Position numbers and translations under genes: made by a program | Source of the DNA: Acidovorax sp. 106 | GTDB lineage: Bacteria > Pseudomonadota > Gammaproteobacteria > Burkholderiales > Burkholderiaceae_C | NCBI RefSeq assembly: GCF_003663825.1 | Contig: NZ_RCCC01000001.1 | Coordinates: forward strand, 3,604,501-3,668,500 | Direction of reading: 5' to 3' | Length of the DNA stretch: 64,000 bases | In this document: positions 45,149-53,627 of the stretch, one piece after another | Layout: the number at the start of each line of letters is the position of its first letter | Position numbering within the stretch: the stretch's first letter is position 1 | Notes under the pieces: generated by a model | What the model was told of the DNA's origin: nothing | What the model saw: only the letters and a program-made list of their open reading frames with translations | The model's database searches: none

Positions 45149-46228
45149 ATGGAAAACCTGGATGTGATGGTGCTGCGCACTTTGCTGGGCTGGCGCGTGG
45201 CCGGGCAGCGCGCCATGCTGGCCACGGTGGTGCGCACTTGGGGTTCTTCCCCCAGGCCGGTGGGTTCCATCATGGCGTTGTGCGAGACCGGGGCGGTGGT
45301 GGGTTCCGTGTCTGGCGGGTGCATTGAGGACGACCTGATCGACCGCCACACCCGCGCCTATGCGCAGCCCGCCGGGGCCGACCGGGGCTTGCCCCACACC
45401 ATCCCCAGCGGCCCGCCCACGTTCGTCAAATACGGCATCACCGCCGACGAAGCGCACCGCTTTGGCCTGCCCTGTGGGGGCACGCTGGAGCTGCTGCTGG
45501 AATACGACCCCCAGCCCCAAAGCCTGGCCCAGCTGGTGGCACAGCTGGAGCAGGGCCAGCTGGTGCAGCGCACTGTGCAGCTGGCCGATGGGGCGGTGAG
45601 CCTGCAGCCTGCCGCTGCTCCCGCCGAGCTGACGGTGGACGCGCAGCAGCTCACCAACACCTTTGGCCCTGAGTACCGCATGCTGCTCATCGGTGCAGGG
45701 CAATTGGCGGAGTACCTGGCCACCATGGCGCTGTTCAACGGTTTTGCCGTGACGGTGTGCGACCCGCGTGAGGAATACCGGGGCAGCTGGAATGTGCCGG
45801 GCGCCAAGGTGGTGAACGACATGCCCGACGACGTGGTGACGGCTTTCAAGCCCGATCGGCGCAGTTGCGTGGTGGCCCTCACGCACGACCCCAAGTTGGA
45901 CGACCTGGCCTTGCTGGAGGCCTTGGCCTCTGAGGCGTTTTACATCGGCGGCATTGGCTCGCGGCGCAACAACGAGGCGCGCCGCGCCCGCATGATGGAG
46001 CACTTTGGGCAGACAGAGGCGTCACTGCAGCGCTTGCGGGGCCCTATCGGGGTGTACATCGGCAGCAAGACGCCGCCCGAGATCGCAGTGAGCGTAATGG
46101 CCGAAATTTTGGCCGTCAAGAACGGGGTGGCCTTGCCCCGCGACATGGCCGTGGCTCAGGCCAAGAACGAGCGCGAAGTGCTGCAGAGCGATGCAGGCGC
46201 GCTGGTGTGCGGGGTGCGGACGCTGTAA
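45149..46228 (+). CDS. xdhC: XdhC/CoxF-family molybdenum cofactor maturation protein
   Basis: The 359-residue protein has the XdhC N-terminal block GSSPRPVGSIMAL and VSGGCIEDDLI, and a Rossmann domain (LLIGAGQLAEYLA) with GGIGSRRNNEARRARM. XdhC proteins bind and sulfurate the cofactor before insertion into the large subunit. CGGAGG precedes the ATG at 45149. It closes the cluster and converges on the GST gene 19 bases away. Confidence 0.93.
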   Translation: MENLDVMVLRTLLGWRVAGQRAMLATVVRTWGSSPRPVGSIMALCETGAVVGSVSGGCIEDDLIDRHTRAYAQPAGADRGLPHTIPSGPPTFVKYGITADEAHRFGLPCGGTLELLLEYDPQPQSLAQLVAQLEQGQLVQRTVQLADGAVSLQPAAAPAELTVDAQQLTNTFGPEYRMLLIGAGQLAEYLATMALFNGFAVTVCDPREEYRGSWNVPGAKVVNDMPDDVVTAFKPDRRSCVVALTHDPKLDDLALLEALASEAFYIGGIGSRRNNEARRARMMEHFGQTEASLQRLRGPIGVYIGSKTPPEIAVSVMAEILAVKNGVALPRDMAVAQAKNEREVLQSDAGALVCGVRTL

Positions 46229-46247
46229 CGCTTGCCTGCTGTCGTGC

Positions 46248-46937
46248 TCAGCTGGACATCACCACGGGCCCGCCCTTGGCGATGGCACGCTGGTAGGCTG
46301 GGCGGGCTTGCATGCGCTGCTGGTAGGCCAGCAGGTGCGGGCGGGGTTTGCCCGGCTTGGCCCGTGAAAGGGCTGCCTCGACCGCAAAGCTCATCTGAAA
46401 ATCAGCCATGGTGAGGTGCTGGCCTGCAAACCAGGGGTGCTGTGCCAGATGGTCCTCCATGAAGTCGAGGGCTGTGTCCACATTCGGGTCCACCAGTTTT
46501 TGTTGCACGGTGCCGCACAGCGCTTTGGCGATGGGGCGTACAAAAAAGGGCATGGGCTGTTTGGGAATGCTCATGAACACCAGCTTCATCACCAGCCAGT
46601 TCATCAGTGACCCTTCTGCGTAGTGCATCCAAAAGCGGCACTGGCGGTACTCGGGCGTACCCAGTGCCGGTTGCAGGGTGGGTATGGCGTGTGGAGCCTG
46701 GGCTGCGTAGGTCTCCACCAAATATTCAATGATGGCCCCGGACTCTGCCACCACCGTATCCCCATCGGTGATCACCGGGGACTTGCCCAAGGGGTGGATT
46801 TTCTTGAGTTCCGGGGGCGCCAGCTTGGTGTGCGGGTCACGCTGGTACACCTTTAGTTCGTAGGGGAGCCCCAGCTCCTCCAAAAGCCACAAGATGCGCT
46901 GCGAGCGCGAGGTTTCGAGGTGGTGAACGGTGATCAT
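46248..46937 (-). CDS. Glutathione S-transferase family protein
   Basis: The 229-residue protein has an N-terminal thioredoxin-fold domain (VHHLETSRSQRILWLLEELGLPYEL, NPLGKSPVI-like HPLGKSPVI, and VAESGAIIEYLV) and a helical C-terminal domain with LTMADFQMSFAVE. It resembles the beta-type bacterial GSTs. The ATG at 46937 is preferred; the longer frame runs into the 170-bp repeat. Confidence 0.92.
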   Translation of the reverse strand: MITVHHLETSRSQRILWLLEELGLPYELKVYQRDPHTKLAPPELKKIHPLGKSPVITDGDTVVAESGAIIEYLVETYAAQAPHAIPTLQPALGTPEYRQCRFWMHYAEGSLMNWLVMKLVFMSIPKQPMPFFVRPIAKALCGTVQQKLVDPNVDTALDFMEDHLAQHPWFAGQHLTMADFQMSFAVEAALSRAKPGKPRPHLLAYQQRMQARPAYQRAIAKGGPVVMSS

Positions 46938-47010
46938 GGTGCGCGTATTGGAACAGCTTTGCCCGCTTTGTCCACGCGCCCTTGATCCTGTGGGTGACAG
47001 CGGGTTGGCG

Positions 47011-47180
47011 CTAGGGATGTCCCGCATAACTCCCTGTGGTCTGTGATAGCGCGGCCTCGGGCAGTCCACTGCGTTGCTTTTCTTGCCAATAGCCCGGCTA
47101 TTGGCTGCCAAAAGACGCCTTGCGGCCTATCCCGATCCGCACTACCACCGACTCGCGAGGGTGATGCAGGACATCCCTTC
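47011..47180. mobile_element. 170-bp MITE-like hairpin element, copy B
   Basis: Left end CTAGGGATGTCCCGCATAAC, right end GTGATGCAGGACATCCCTTC, with an inner stem around CCAATAGC/GCTATTGG. Its sequence equals the reverse complement of copy A with about 15 percent divergence. It fills most of the gap 46938-47188 and ends eight bases before the stop of the REC-HPt gene. Confidence 0.75.
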
Positions 47181-47188
47181 GCTGTGTT

Positions 47189-47974
47189 TCAGGCGCTTGC
47201 GCCAAGGCGGGTGCGCAGTTGGCCCCAGCCTGTGAGGCAGGCGGGTGCTGCATTGGCCGCTGCAGCGTCTTCCAGGGCGCGGGCGGTCAGGCTGTCTTCG
47301 GGACGGCCCAAGGTCAGCAGCACGGTGGCCAGGCTGTGGGCCAGCCTGCGCAAGGCAGGCCAGTCCTGCGCTTGTGCAGCCGCGTCCCCCGTGTGCACAT
47401 CGGCGGCAAATTGCTTGAGGCAGGCGGCACGGTAGGTGGTGAACAGCTGGGCATCGCCCCCAAAGTGGGTGGTGATGGCCAGCTTTTCTGCTGGCGTGCA
47501 AGGCGCGCTGGACCCCTCTGCATCGATGGGTGCTGGCGCTGGGGGAAAGGTCGCTGGAGCGGATTCTGAGGCCAAGGCGTCTGCAGCAGCCTGGGTTGCC
47601 AGCGCATCGAGCACGCAGTTTTCCAGCTCTTGCACCGCAATGGGTTTCGACAACACGCGCCAGAGGTTCAAGTCCTCCAGCTGGTCCTTAACGGCAGGCG
47701 TCAGGCCTGCGCTGAACACCGCCACCCGCGTATCACGCCCCAGCAGTGGGTCTGCCGCCATGCGCTTCACCAGCGAAATGCCAGATTCGCCTGGGAGCAT
47801 CAAGTCGGTGATGACCAGCTTTACATCGCGTTGCTGCAGCAGCGTGACAGCGGCAGGCACGGTGGTGCAGGTCAGTAACTCAATGGGCAACTGGTCCAGT
47901 GCCATCTCAACAAAGCGAGTGATGGAGGAGTCGTCCTCCACCAGCAAAACGCAGGGGGCGGCGGGGTGGCTCAT
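47189..47974 (-). CDS. REC-HPt phosphorelay protein
   Basis: The 261-residue protein has a receiver domain with acidic pair ED14-15, phospho-acceptor D57 (ITDLMLPG) and K110. A proline/alanine linker and a HPt-like helical domain with probable phospho-histidine H213 (RLAHSLATVLLTLG) follow. It probably relays phosphate between the kinase and the receivers nearby. Its ATG overlaps the stop of the HTH-REC gene. Confidence 0.85.
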   Translation of the reverse strand: MSHPAAPCVLLVEDDSSITRFVEMALDQLPIELLTCTTVPAAVTLLQQRDVKLVITDLMLPGESGISLVKRMAADPLLGRDTRVAVFSAGLTPAVKDQLEDLNLWRVLSKPIAVQELENCVLDALATQAAADALASESAPATFPPAPAPIDAEGSSAPCTPAEKLAITTHFGGDAQLFTTYRAACLKQFAADVHTGDAAAQAQDWPALRRLAHSLATVLLTLGRPEDSLTARALEDAAAANAAPACLTGWGQLRTRLGASA

Positions 47975-48642
47975 GCGGCTTTGGCTGGCAGGGTTTGCGC
48001 CAAGGCTGCCGGCAACTCTGCGACCAGTTGCGGCTTGTGGATGACGGTCACGCCTTGCAAGGCAAAGGCGTAAGGCTCTCGCTGTTGCTCGTCCAGCGAG
48101 GTCACCACGATCAGGCGGCTGCGTGCAAATTGAGGGTGCGAGCGCAGGGTGGTGATCAGGGTGGCGCCGTCAATGCCGGGCAACAGGATGTCCACGATCA
48201 GCACATCGGGTTGAATCTGGCCGTACATGGCCAGCCCCGTGATGCCATCGTTGGCCGTGTGCAGCACGGCGCCAGGAAAGTGCTGGTTGACGAGCAGCGT
48301 CACCAGGTTCTGGAAGTGGATGGAGTCCTCGATCAGCAGAATTTGGGCACTGCCGCGTGTTCGGGCGGGTAGGGCACTGGGACTGCTTCCATTGGCCGCG
48401 TGTGCCGTTGCTTGCGTTGCAGCAGCAGCTTTGCCACTAGCGCCTGTACGGGCATTGATCCACTGTTCAACCGAGGCCCGCGAAATGCGCCGGTGACCGC
48501 CTGGGGTCTTCCAGGCTTCCAGTTCATTGCGGTCCACCATCAGCTGCACCGAGCGCACCGCCAAGCCCAGCATGCTGGCGACTTCCAGGGTGGTGTAGTG
48601 ATCCTGTACCAACGAAGGTGGTGGAGTTTTTTCAGATTTCAT
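47971..48642 (-). CDS. Response regulator with N-terminal MerR/excisionase-type HTH and C-terminal REC
   Basis: Residues 15-64 form a MerR/excisionase-like winged helix (YTTLEVASMLGLAVRSVQLMVDRNELEAWKTPGGHRRIS). Residues 98-215 form a receiver domain with D151 (LIVDILLPG) and K203. The order HTH then REC is the reverse of ordinary response regulators. It forms an operon with REC-HPt and is divergent from the REC gene at 48794. Confidence 0.87.
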   Translation of the reverse strand: MKSEKTPPPSLVQDHYTTLEVASMLGLAVRSVQLMVDRNELEAWKTPGGHRRISRASVEQWINARTGASGKAAAATQATAHAANGSSPSALPARTRGSAQILLIEDSIHFQNLVTLLVNQHFPGAVLHTANDGITGLAMYGQIQPDVLIVDILLPGIDGATLITTLRSHPQFARSRLIVVTSLDEQQREPYAFALQGVTVIHKPQLVAELPAALAQTLPAKAA

Positions 48643-48793
48643 GAGTTGCGCATTTTCCTCTTTTTTTTATCGCTTTAAAAGGATTTGCATTTGATACAAA
48701 TGATTGATATGATTGCTTCACGTTAGGATTAAACCCTGGCGGCAACCGGCTTCGCTGTGGAGCAGATTGTTAAAACATTCGCAAGAGCATGCC
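48643..48793. promoter_or_regulatory. Divergent control region of the signalling locus
   Basis: The AT-rich gap holds the dyad CATTTG-ATA-CAAATG at 48688-48702, a candidate operator for the HTH-REC regulator. No firm promoter boxes were assigned. Confidence 0.4.
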
Positions 48794-49165
48794 ATGAAAA
48801 AAATTCTGATCGTTGAAGACCATGCCGACATTCGCAAACTGTTGAAGATGACGCTGGAATTCGATGATTTCGAAATCCATGAAGCATCGACCGGTGATGC
48901 GGGTTTGGCCTTGAGTCGGGAGATCTGTCCTGACATCGTGCTGCTGGACATCATGATGCCCGGCACCTTGAATGGGCTGGATGTATGCCGCCAAATCAAA
49001 GCCGACCAAGCCACCCGCTTCACCAAAGTGATTTTGTTGACAGCGCGTGTGCAGGCCGGTGACCGCGAGGCGGGCATGGAGGCCGGCGCGGATGACTACC
49101 TGATGAAGCCTTTTAGCACCTTGCAGGTGCTGGAAACCATCTACCGCATAGAGGCCGCAGCATGA
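48794..49165 (+). CDS. Stand-alone receiver (REC) protein
   Basis: The 123-residue CheY-like protein has acidic pair ED8-9, D52 (VLLDIMMPG) and K105 (DDYLMKPF) and no output domain. It heads the plus-strand half of a signalling locus and may shuttle phosphate to the HPt domain. Two stable hairpins follow the gene (GCAACCAG/CTGGTTGC at 49192-49213 and CCCGGC/GCCGGG at 49217-49231) without a T run. Confidence 0.9.
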   Translation: MKKILIVEDHADIRKLLKMTLEFDDFEIHEASTGDAGLALSREICPDIVLLDIMMPGTLNGLDVCRQIKADQATRFTKVILLTARVQAGDREAGMEAGADDYLMKPFSTLQVLETIYRIEAAA

Positions 49166-49299
49166 TTTGGATCACTGCCTGCGTGTTAAGTGCAACCAGC
49201 GTGGCCTGGTTGCGCGCCCGGCTTCGCCGGGTCCCTGTCGATCGGGGCTGAGTGCCGTTTGCTCCTCATCATTTCCTTTCTCTTTTGAGAGCGATTGCC

Positions 49300-50094
49300 A
49301 TGCGGTTTTTATCGTTGCTTCGTTGCACAGCGGTTGCTGGTGGCTTGTTGGCGGCTGTGGCAGTCCACGCGCAGACGGTACTTGAGAGGGTGAGTGCAAG
49401 TGGCGTGGTGCGGGTGTGCATCTGGCCTGAGTACTACGGCGTTACCTACCGCCATGCGCGCACGCAGGAGTTGGGGGGCGTGGACATTGAGTTGGCTGCC
49501 CAGCTTGCGTCCGACCTGAAAGTGCGCGTGGAGTACGTGGATTCATCTTTTCCCACGCTGGTGGCGGACCTCACTGCAGATCGCTGCGACGTGGCCATGT
49601 TTGCAATTGGGGTGACTGAGCAGCGCGCCGAGAAGCTGCGCTTCACCCAGCCGTACTTGCGCAGTGACATCTACGGCATCACCACCAAGAGCAACCAAGT
49701 CATTCGGCAGTGGGCTGACATTGACAAACCCGGGGTGCTGGTGGCAGTGCAGGCAGGCACTTTCATGGAGCCCGTCATGGAGCAGCGCCTCAAGCACGCG
49801 CAGCTGGTGCGGGTGAAGCTGCCAGCGACCCGCGAGCGCGAGCTGGTGGCTGGCCGGGTGGATGTGTTCATGACGGACTATCCGTACAGTCGGCGTTTGC
49901 TGGACAACGCAGACTGGGCCCGCCTGATCACCTCGCCCACCCCCTTTTCGGTGATTCCCTATGCCTACGCGGTCAAGCCGGGTGACGCCAAGTGGCTCGC
50001 CTCGGTCGACGATTTTGTGGCCCGCATCAAACGCGATGGGCGGCTGGAGCGTGCGGCGGGTAACCATGGCCTGGGGCCGATCGTGGTGCGATAA
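49300..50094 (+). CDS. Periplasmic amino-acid-type binding protein (SBP family 3)
   Basis: The 264-residue protein has a signal ending VHAQ and the SBP_bac_3 pattern: VSASGVVRVCIWPEYYG, GVDIELAAQLASDL, VADLTADRCDVAMFAIGVTEQRAEKLRFTQPY. The MRFLSLL start at 49300 is preferred over 49252. The gene ends two bases before the histidine kinase, and no ABC permease is near, so it probably serves as the sensor subunit of the kinase. Confidence 0.9.
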   Translation: MRFLSLLRCTAVAGGLLAAVAVHAQTVLERVSASGVVRVCIWPEYYGVTYRHARTQELGGVDIELAAQLASDLKVRVEYVDSSFPTLVADLTADRCDVAMFAIGVTEQRAEKLRFTQPYLRSDIYGITTKSNQVIRQWADIDKPGVLVAVQAGTFMEPVMEQRLKHAQLVRVKLPATRERELVAGRVDVFMTDYPYSRRLLDNADWARLITSPTPFSVIPYAYAVKPGDAKWLASVDDFVARIKRDGRLERAAGNHGLGPIVVR

Positions 50095-50096
50095 GC

Positions 50097-52631
50097 ATGG
50101 CCCGCACACCCGCACCTGCCAGCACTTCTGCCACCGCGCAGGGGCGTTGGTCAAAGGCCAGTACCTTGGTGCTGGTGGGTGGTGCCTTGGCTGCGCTCGG
50201 CGCGTTGCTGGCAGTGGTCTTGCTGGCGGTGAATGACTTTCGCAGCACGATTGCCGCAAACCAAGCCCACGCGGCATTGCTGGCCCGGGTGCTGGAAGAC
50301 CAAGCCACGCGCACGCTGGAGTCGGGTGAGATGGCGCTGGGTGCTTTGTCGGCATCCCCTGGCTTGCGAGCCTCTGCACCGGACGCTGAGCGCATGCAGG
50401 CTGCGCTGAACCAGGCGCTGTTGGGTTTGCCCTTTTTGCGGGCGATTGCCGTGACGGACGTGCATGGCAATGTAGTGACCAGCACCAATGGCAGCGAAGC
50501 GGGCATCCGCATCAATATGGACCAGCTCGGGCCGCGAGGCCCCGTGGGGAGCAGCAGCATTGGGCCGTTGATCATGGGCCGTGGGTTGGCTGCCATACGT
50601 GCCACAGGGGCCGCGCAAGAGGTGCCCAAAGGCTTGGCCTTCATTCCACTGCTGCAGTCTTTTGTGACCGAGGCTGGCCGGCCCCTGGTGCTGGTGGGTT
50701 TGGCCAATCCGGATGCGTTCTCCAACTTCCAGTACCTGACGCTGGAGACCGAAAGCTATGACTCCGTCATCACCACTTACCGGGGCAGCGTGCTGGCAGG
50801 GTCTCGGGAAGGTGCACGCCTGGTGGGTTCCAGCGTGGGCAGCATCCCGGTGTTTACCCATTTTCTGCCTGCGCGCGAGCATGCTTCCTACATCGGCAAG
50901 GGCGCCTTGGGCGAGCGGCAAATCCTGGCGTTTCGCACCTCGGTTACCAAGCCGCTGGTGGTGATTGTGGAGGAGTCGTACAGGCATGCCGCCTGGAATT
51001 GGTTTCACAGTGCCAGTGCATTGCTGGGGGTGGGCGGCGTACTGGTGCTGCTGGTGGTGGGGCTTACTTTTGCTATTTGGCGAACGGTGCGGCTGCGTGA
51101 GTCTGCCCGCCTGGCCGCAGACCGTGCGCAGCAGCGCATTGCCCAGAGCGAGCGTGAACTGAGCGTGCTGATGCGCAGCGTGCAAGAGCTGATCTTCCGC
51201 ACTGACGTGCATGGGGTCATCACCTACGTCAATGCCCATTGGCTTGCTTTCAGTGGCAGCCCTGCCGAGCAGGCCATTGGCAAGCGCTTGCAGGACATCG
51301 TAGACCCCGCCAGTCGCAGTGCCGTCACGGCCGCCTTGGACCCGCTGGCCGCTGCGGGGGTGCGAAACTGCCAAGCCATGGTCCGCCTGGGTGACGGGCG
51401 TGAGTTGCAGTTCGACGTGGCCCTGGTGGCCTTGCAGGCCGATGGGCGTTTTGTCGGTTTTGCAGGAAGCGCTGTCAATGTCACCGAGCGATGGGCCGCC
51501 CAGCGACGCTTACAGGAGCAGATTGCTTTTCAGAACGTGCTGCTGGACACCAACCCCTTGCCCATTGCGGTCACCCAGGCCGACGGCGTGGTAGTACAGG
51601 TCAATCGTGCCTGGGAAGAGTACAAAGGGCTGGAGCGGGCCATGGTGGTGGGGCGGCGTCTCACGGGCTTTTTGCCTGCAGACGAGGCCCAGGTGGAGCT
51701 GCAGTACAACCAGCAGCTTTTGGCTTCAGGGGGGAAAACGTTCTACGAAACCAAGGTGCTGCATGGCAATGGCGCGCGGCGTGAAACACGGGTCATCAAG
51801 GCAGCAGTCCCTGACGTGCAGAGCAAAGCGTCGGGAGTTCTCACCATTTTTGTGGATGTGAGCGAATTTCGCCAAGCTGAACGGGCCACCGAGGAAGCGC
51901 GGCACGCGGCCGAAGAGGCGTCGCGGGCCAAGTCTGAGTTCGTCGCCAACATGAGCCATGAATTGCGCACCCCATTGCAATCGATCCTGGGGTTTGCCGA
52001 ACTGGGGGCTCTGAGGGGCCGTGCAGAGCCGCGCCTGGCGGGCATGTTTGAAGACATTCACTCGGCCGGGCAGCGCATGCTGGCCTTGGTCAATGATTTG
52101 CTGGAAGTCTCCAAGCTTGAAAGCACGGTGGGAACCTTCCATTTGGAACGCATTGACCTGCGGGGGCTGGTGCGTCCGGTGGTGCAGGAGTTAGAGCCTT
52201 TGCTCACCCGCAACCAGCAGGCTATGCATGTGAAAATGTCCGATCTGCCCTTGGTGGCCAAGGTGGACCCTTTGCGGTTGCAGCAGGTCATCCGCAACGT
52301 GGTGGCCAACGCCATTAAGTTTTCGCCGCAAGGCTCTGCGATTACGCTCCTTGGGCAGGTCGACTCTCAGGGGCAGGTGCACCTGGAAGTGCGTGACGAA
52401 GGCCCCGGGGTGCCCGAGGCAGAGCTGGAGACGATTTTTGAGGCCTTCGTTCAGTCCAGCAAAACCAAGGATGGCTCGGGCGGTACGGGCTTGGGCCTGG
52501 CCATTTGCCGAAAAATCATCGAAGCTATGGGTGGGCAGATATTTGCCCGTAATTTGTCACCCAAAGGTGCTTCATTCCATATCGTCTTGCCAGCTCGCGG
52601 GTTCTCCGAGACGCAGCCAGCCCCACTGTGA
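50097..52631 (+). CDS. Membrane PAS-containing sensor histidine kinase
   Basis: The 844-residue kinase has one membrane helix at about 22-45, a periplasmic region of about 270 residues (Cache-like), a second helix at about 318-345, two PAS domains (about 370-490 and 495-610), HisKA with phospho-acceptor H621 (SHELRTPLQ), and a HATPase domain with DEGPGVP and GTGLGLAIC. It has no own receiver, so the neighbouring REC proteins are the likely targets. Confidence 0.93.
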   Translation: MARTPAPASTSATAQGRWSKASTLVLVGGALAALGALLAVVLLAVNDFRSTIAANQAHAALLARVLEDQATRTLESGEMALGALSASPGLRASAPDAERMQAALNQALLGLPFLRAIAVTDVHGNVVTSTNGSEAGIRINMDQLGPRGPVGSSSIGPLIMGRGLAAIRATGAAQEVPKGLAFIPLLQSFVTEAGRPLVLVGLANPDAFSNFQYLTLETESYDSVITTYRGSVLAGSREGARLVGSSVGSIPVFTHFLPAREHASYIGKGALGERQILAFRTSVTKPLVVIVEESYRHAAWNWFHSASALLGVGGVLVLLVVGLTFAIWRTVRLRESARLAADRAQQRIAQSERELSVLMRSVQELIFRTDVHGVITYVNAHWLAFSGSPAEQAIGKRLQDIVDPASRSAVTAALDPLAAAGVRNCQAMVRLGDGRELQFDVALVALQADGRFVGFAGSAVNVTERWAAQRRLQEQIAFQNVLLDTNPLPIAVTQADGVVVQVNRAWEEYKGLERAMVVGRRLTGFLPADEAQVELQYNQQLLASGGKTFYETKVLHGNGARRETRVIKAAVPDVQSKASGVLTIFVDVSEFRQAERATEEARHAAEEASRAKSEFVANMSHELRTPLQSILGFAELGALRGRAEPRLAGMFEDIHSAGQRMLALVNDLLEVSKLESTVGTFHLERIDLRGLVRPVVQELEPLLTRNQQAMHVKMSDLPLVAKVDPLRLQQVIRNVVANAIKFSPQGSAITLLGQVDSQGQVHLEVRDEGPGVPEAELETIFEAFVQSSKTKDGSGGTGLGLAICRKIIEAMGGQIFARNLSPKGASFHIVLPARGFSETQPAPL

Positions 52632-52654
52632 CGGTGGTTGCGCATCGGCCATGA

Positions 52655-52684
52655 AAAAAGCCAACCGAGCGGTTGGCTTTTTTA
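52655..52684. terminator. Bidirectional terminator after the kinase gene
   Basis: Stem AAGCCAACC/GGTTGGCTT with a four-base loop, flanked by A on the left and T on the right, so it can serve both the kinase and the small gene at 52718. Confidence 0.88.
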
Positions 52685-52717
52685 TTCTGACGCCCTGAGA
52701 GGGCGTCGCCGCAGGCT

Positions 52718-52888
52718 TTAGCCGCCCTTTTTGGAGCGCTTGCCAGGGTTCTTCTTGCTGCGGGTTGCAACACCGCGCTCCAGGCTCACGCGTTGGCCAC
52801 GGCCGGGGGTGGCCAGCGAGTAGCCGGGCACGGGCGTGGGGCGAGGGGTGCGCTTACGGTCTGCTTCGGTAACGATCTTGTTGCCCAT
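52718..52888 (-). CDS. Small basic protein of unknown function
   Basis: The 56-residue frame starting MGNKIVTEADRKRTPRPTPV and ending in KNPGKRSKKGG is highly basic, with Lys and Arg throughout. Such composition is seen in ribosome- or nucleic-acid-associated peptides. It has its own terminator at the shared stem-loop. I recognise no named family; conservation in Burkholderiales would decide whether it is real. Confidence 0.6.
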   Translation of the reverse strand: MGNKIVTEADRKRTPRPTPVPGYSLATPGRGQRVSLERGVATRSKKNPGKRSKKGG

Positions 52889-53036
52889 GGAAGGTCTCTG
52901 GAAAAATGGTGGAAAACAGATATTAGGCCATAGGTCGCGGGCCACCACCAAAAAAAGGTTGTCGCACGCGTGCTTCAGTGCCTTTGAGTAGCGCTATTTG
53001 AAGTCTTCGGTGAGTGGTTCGGATAGACGCGCTGTG

Positions 53037-53627
53037 CTATGCAATCTGCAGCCGAGCAAGTACGCGCGCCGCACCAGATGCCTGCGCTTGCAGCACCAGC
53101 CCTTCGCCCGACTGGGTATTGGCCTGAACCAAATCCTGCAGGACGAACATATGGGTCACCCACACCTCGAACCGTCCAGTGCGCTGCGAAGCCAAATGCA
53201 GTGCATCGCGCAGTTCGCGCAAGTGGCTGGCACCGGTGGTTTCCGGCGCCCCATGGGGCGAGCCCAAGGCGCTCCAGATCTCGGGTGGCCTGAAGGCCAG
53301 TGCAGCAGTGTCGATGCACCGGCACCAAGGGCTGGATTTGACTTGCGCTGGCTGCAACTGGCGCTGCGTAAACCAGTCACCCATGCGCCGGGCCTGCGAT
53401 CGCCCCGCCTCGCTCAGGTTGCGCTGGGTGCCGCAGTCGTCCAGGCGGAACTGCGGTGGATCGAAGGTGCCAGGCGCAGTGGCGTGCCGAAATGCCATCA
53501 CCACGCCGCCTGCCCGCAACAGGGCCTGCACATCGCCGTCGGCCCAAGCGGGGAGGACTCCCATGCCCAGGCCTGCCGCCAGCAAAGTACGCCGGGAGGG
53601 CCGATGGAGCATGGGACTCAGGATCAT
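53037..53627 (-). CDS. Exported histidine-phosphatase family protein
   Basis: The 196-residue protein has a twin-arginine-like signal (RPSRRTLLAAGLG). The phosphatase motif is VVMAFRHATAPG, with R and H as catalytic residues, followed by LSEAGRSQARRMGDWF, SPWCRCIDTA and the second His in VWVTHMFVLQD. The ATG at 53627 overlaps the stop of the metallo-hydrolase gene (TGATG), so the two are coupled. The substrate is unknown. Confidence 0.85.
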   Translation of the reverse strand: MILSPMLHRPSRRTLLAAGLGMGVLPAWADGDVQALLRAGGVVMAFRHATAPGTFDPPQFRLDDCGTQRNLSEAGRSQARRMGDWFTQRQLQPAQVKSSPWCRCIDTAALAFRPPEIWSALGSPHGAPETTGASHLRELRDALHLASQRTGRFEVWVTHMFVLQDLVQANTQSGEGLVLQAQASGAARVLARLQIA

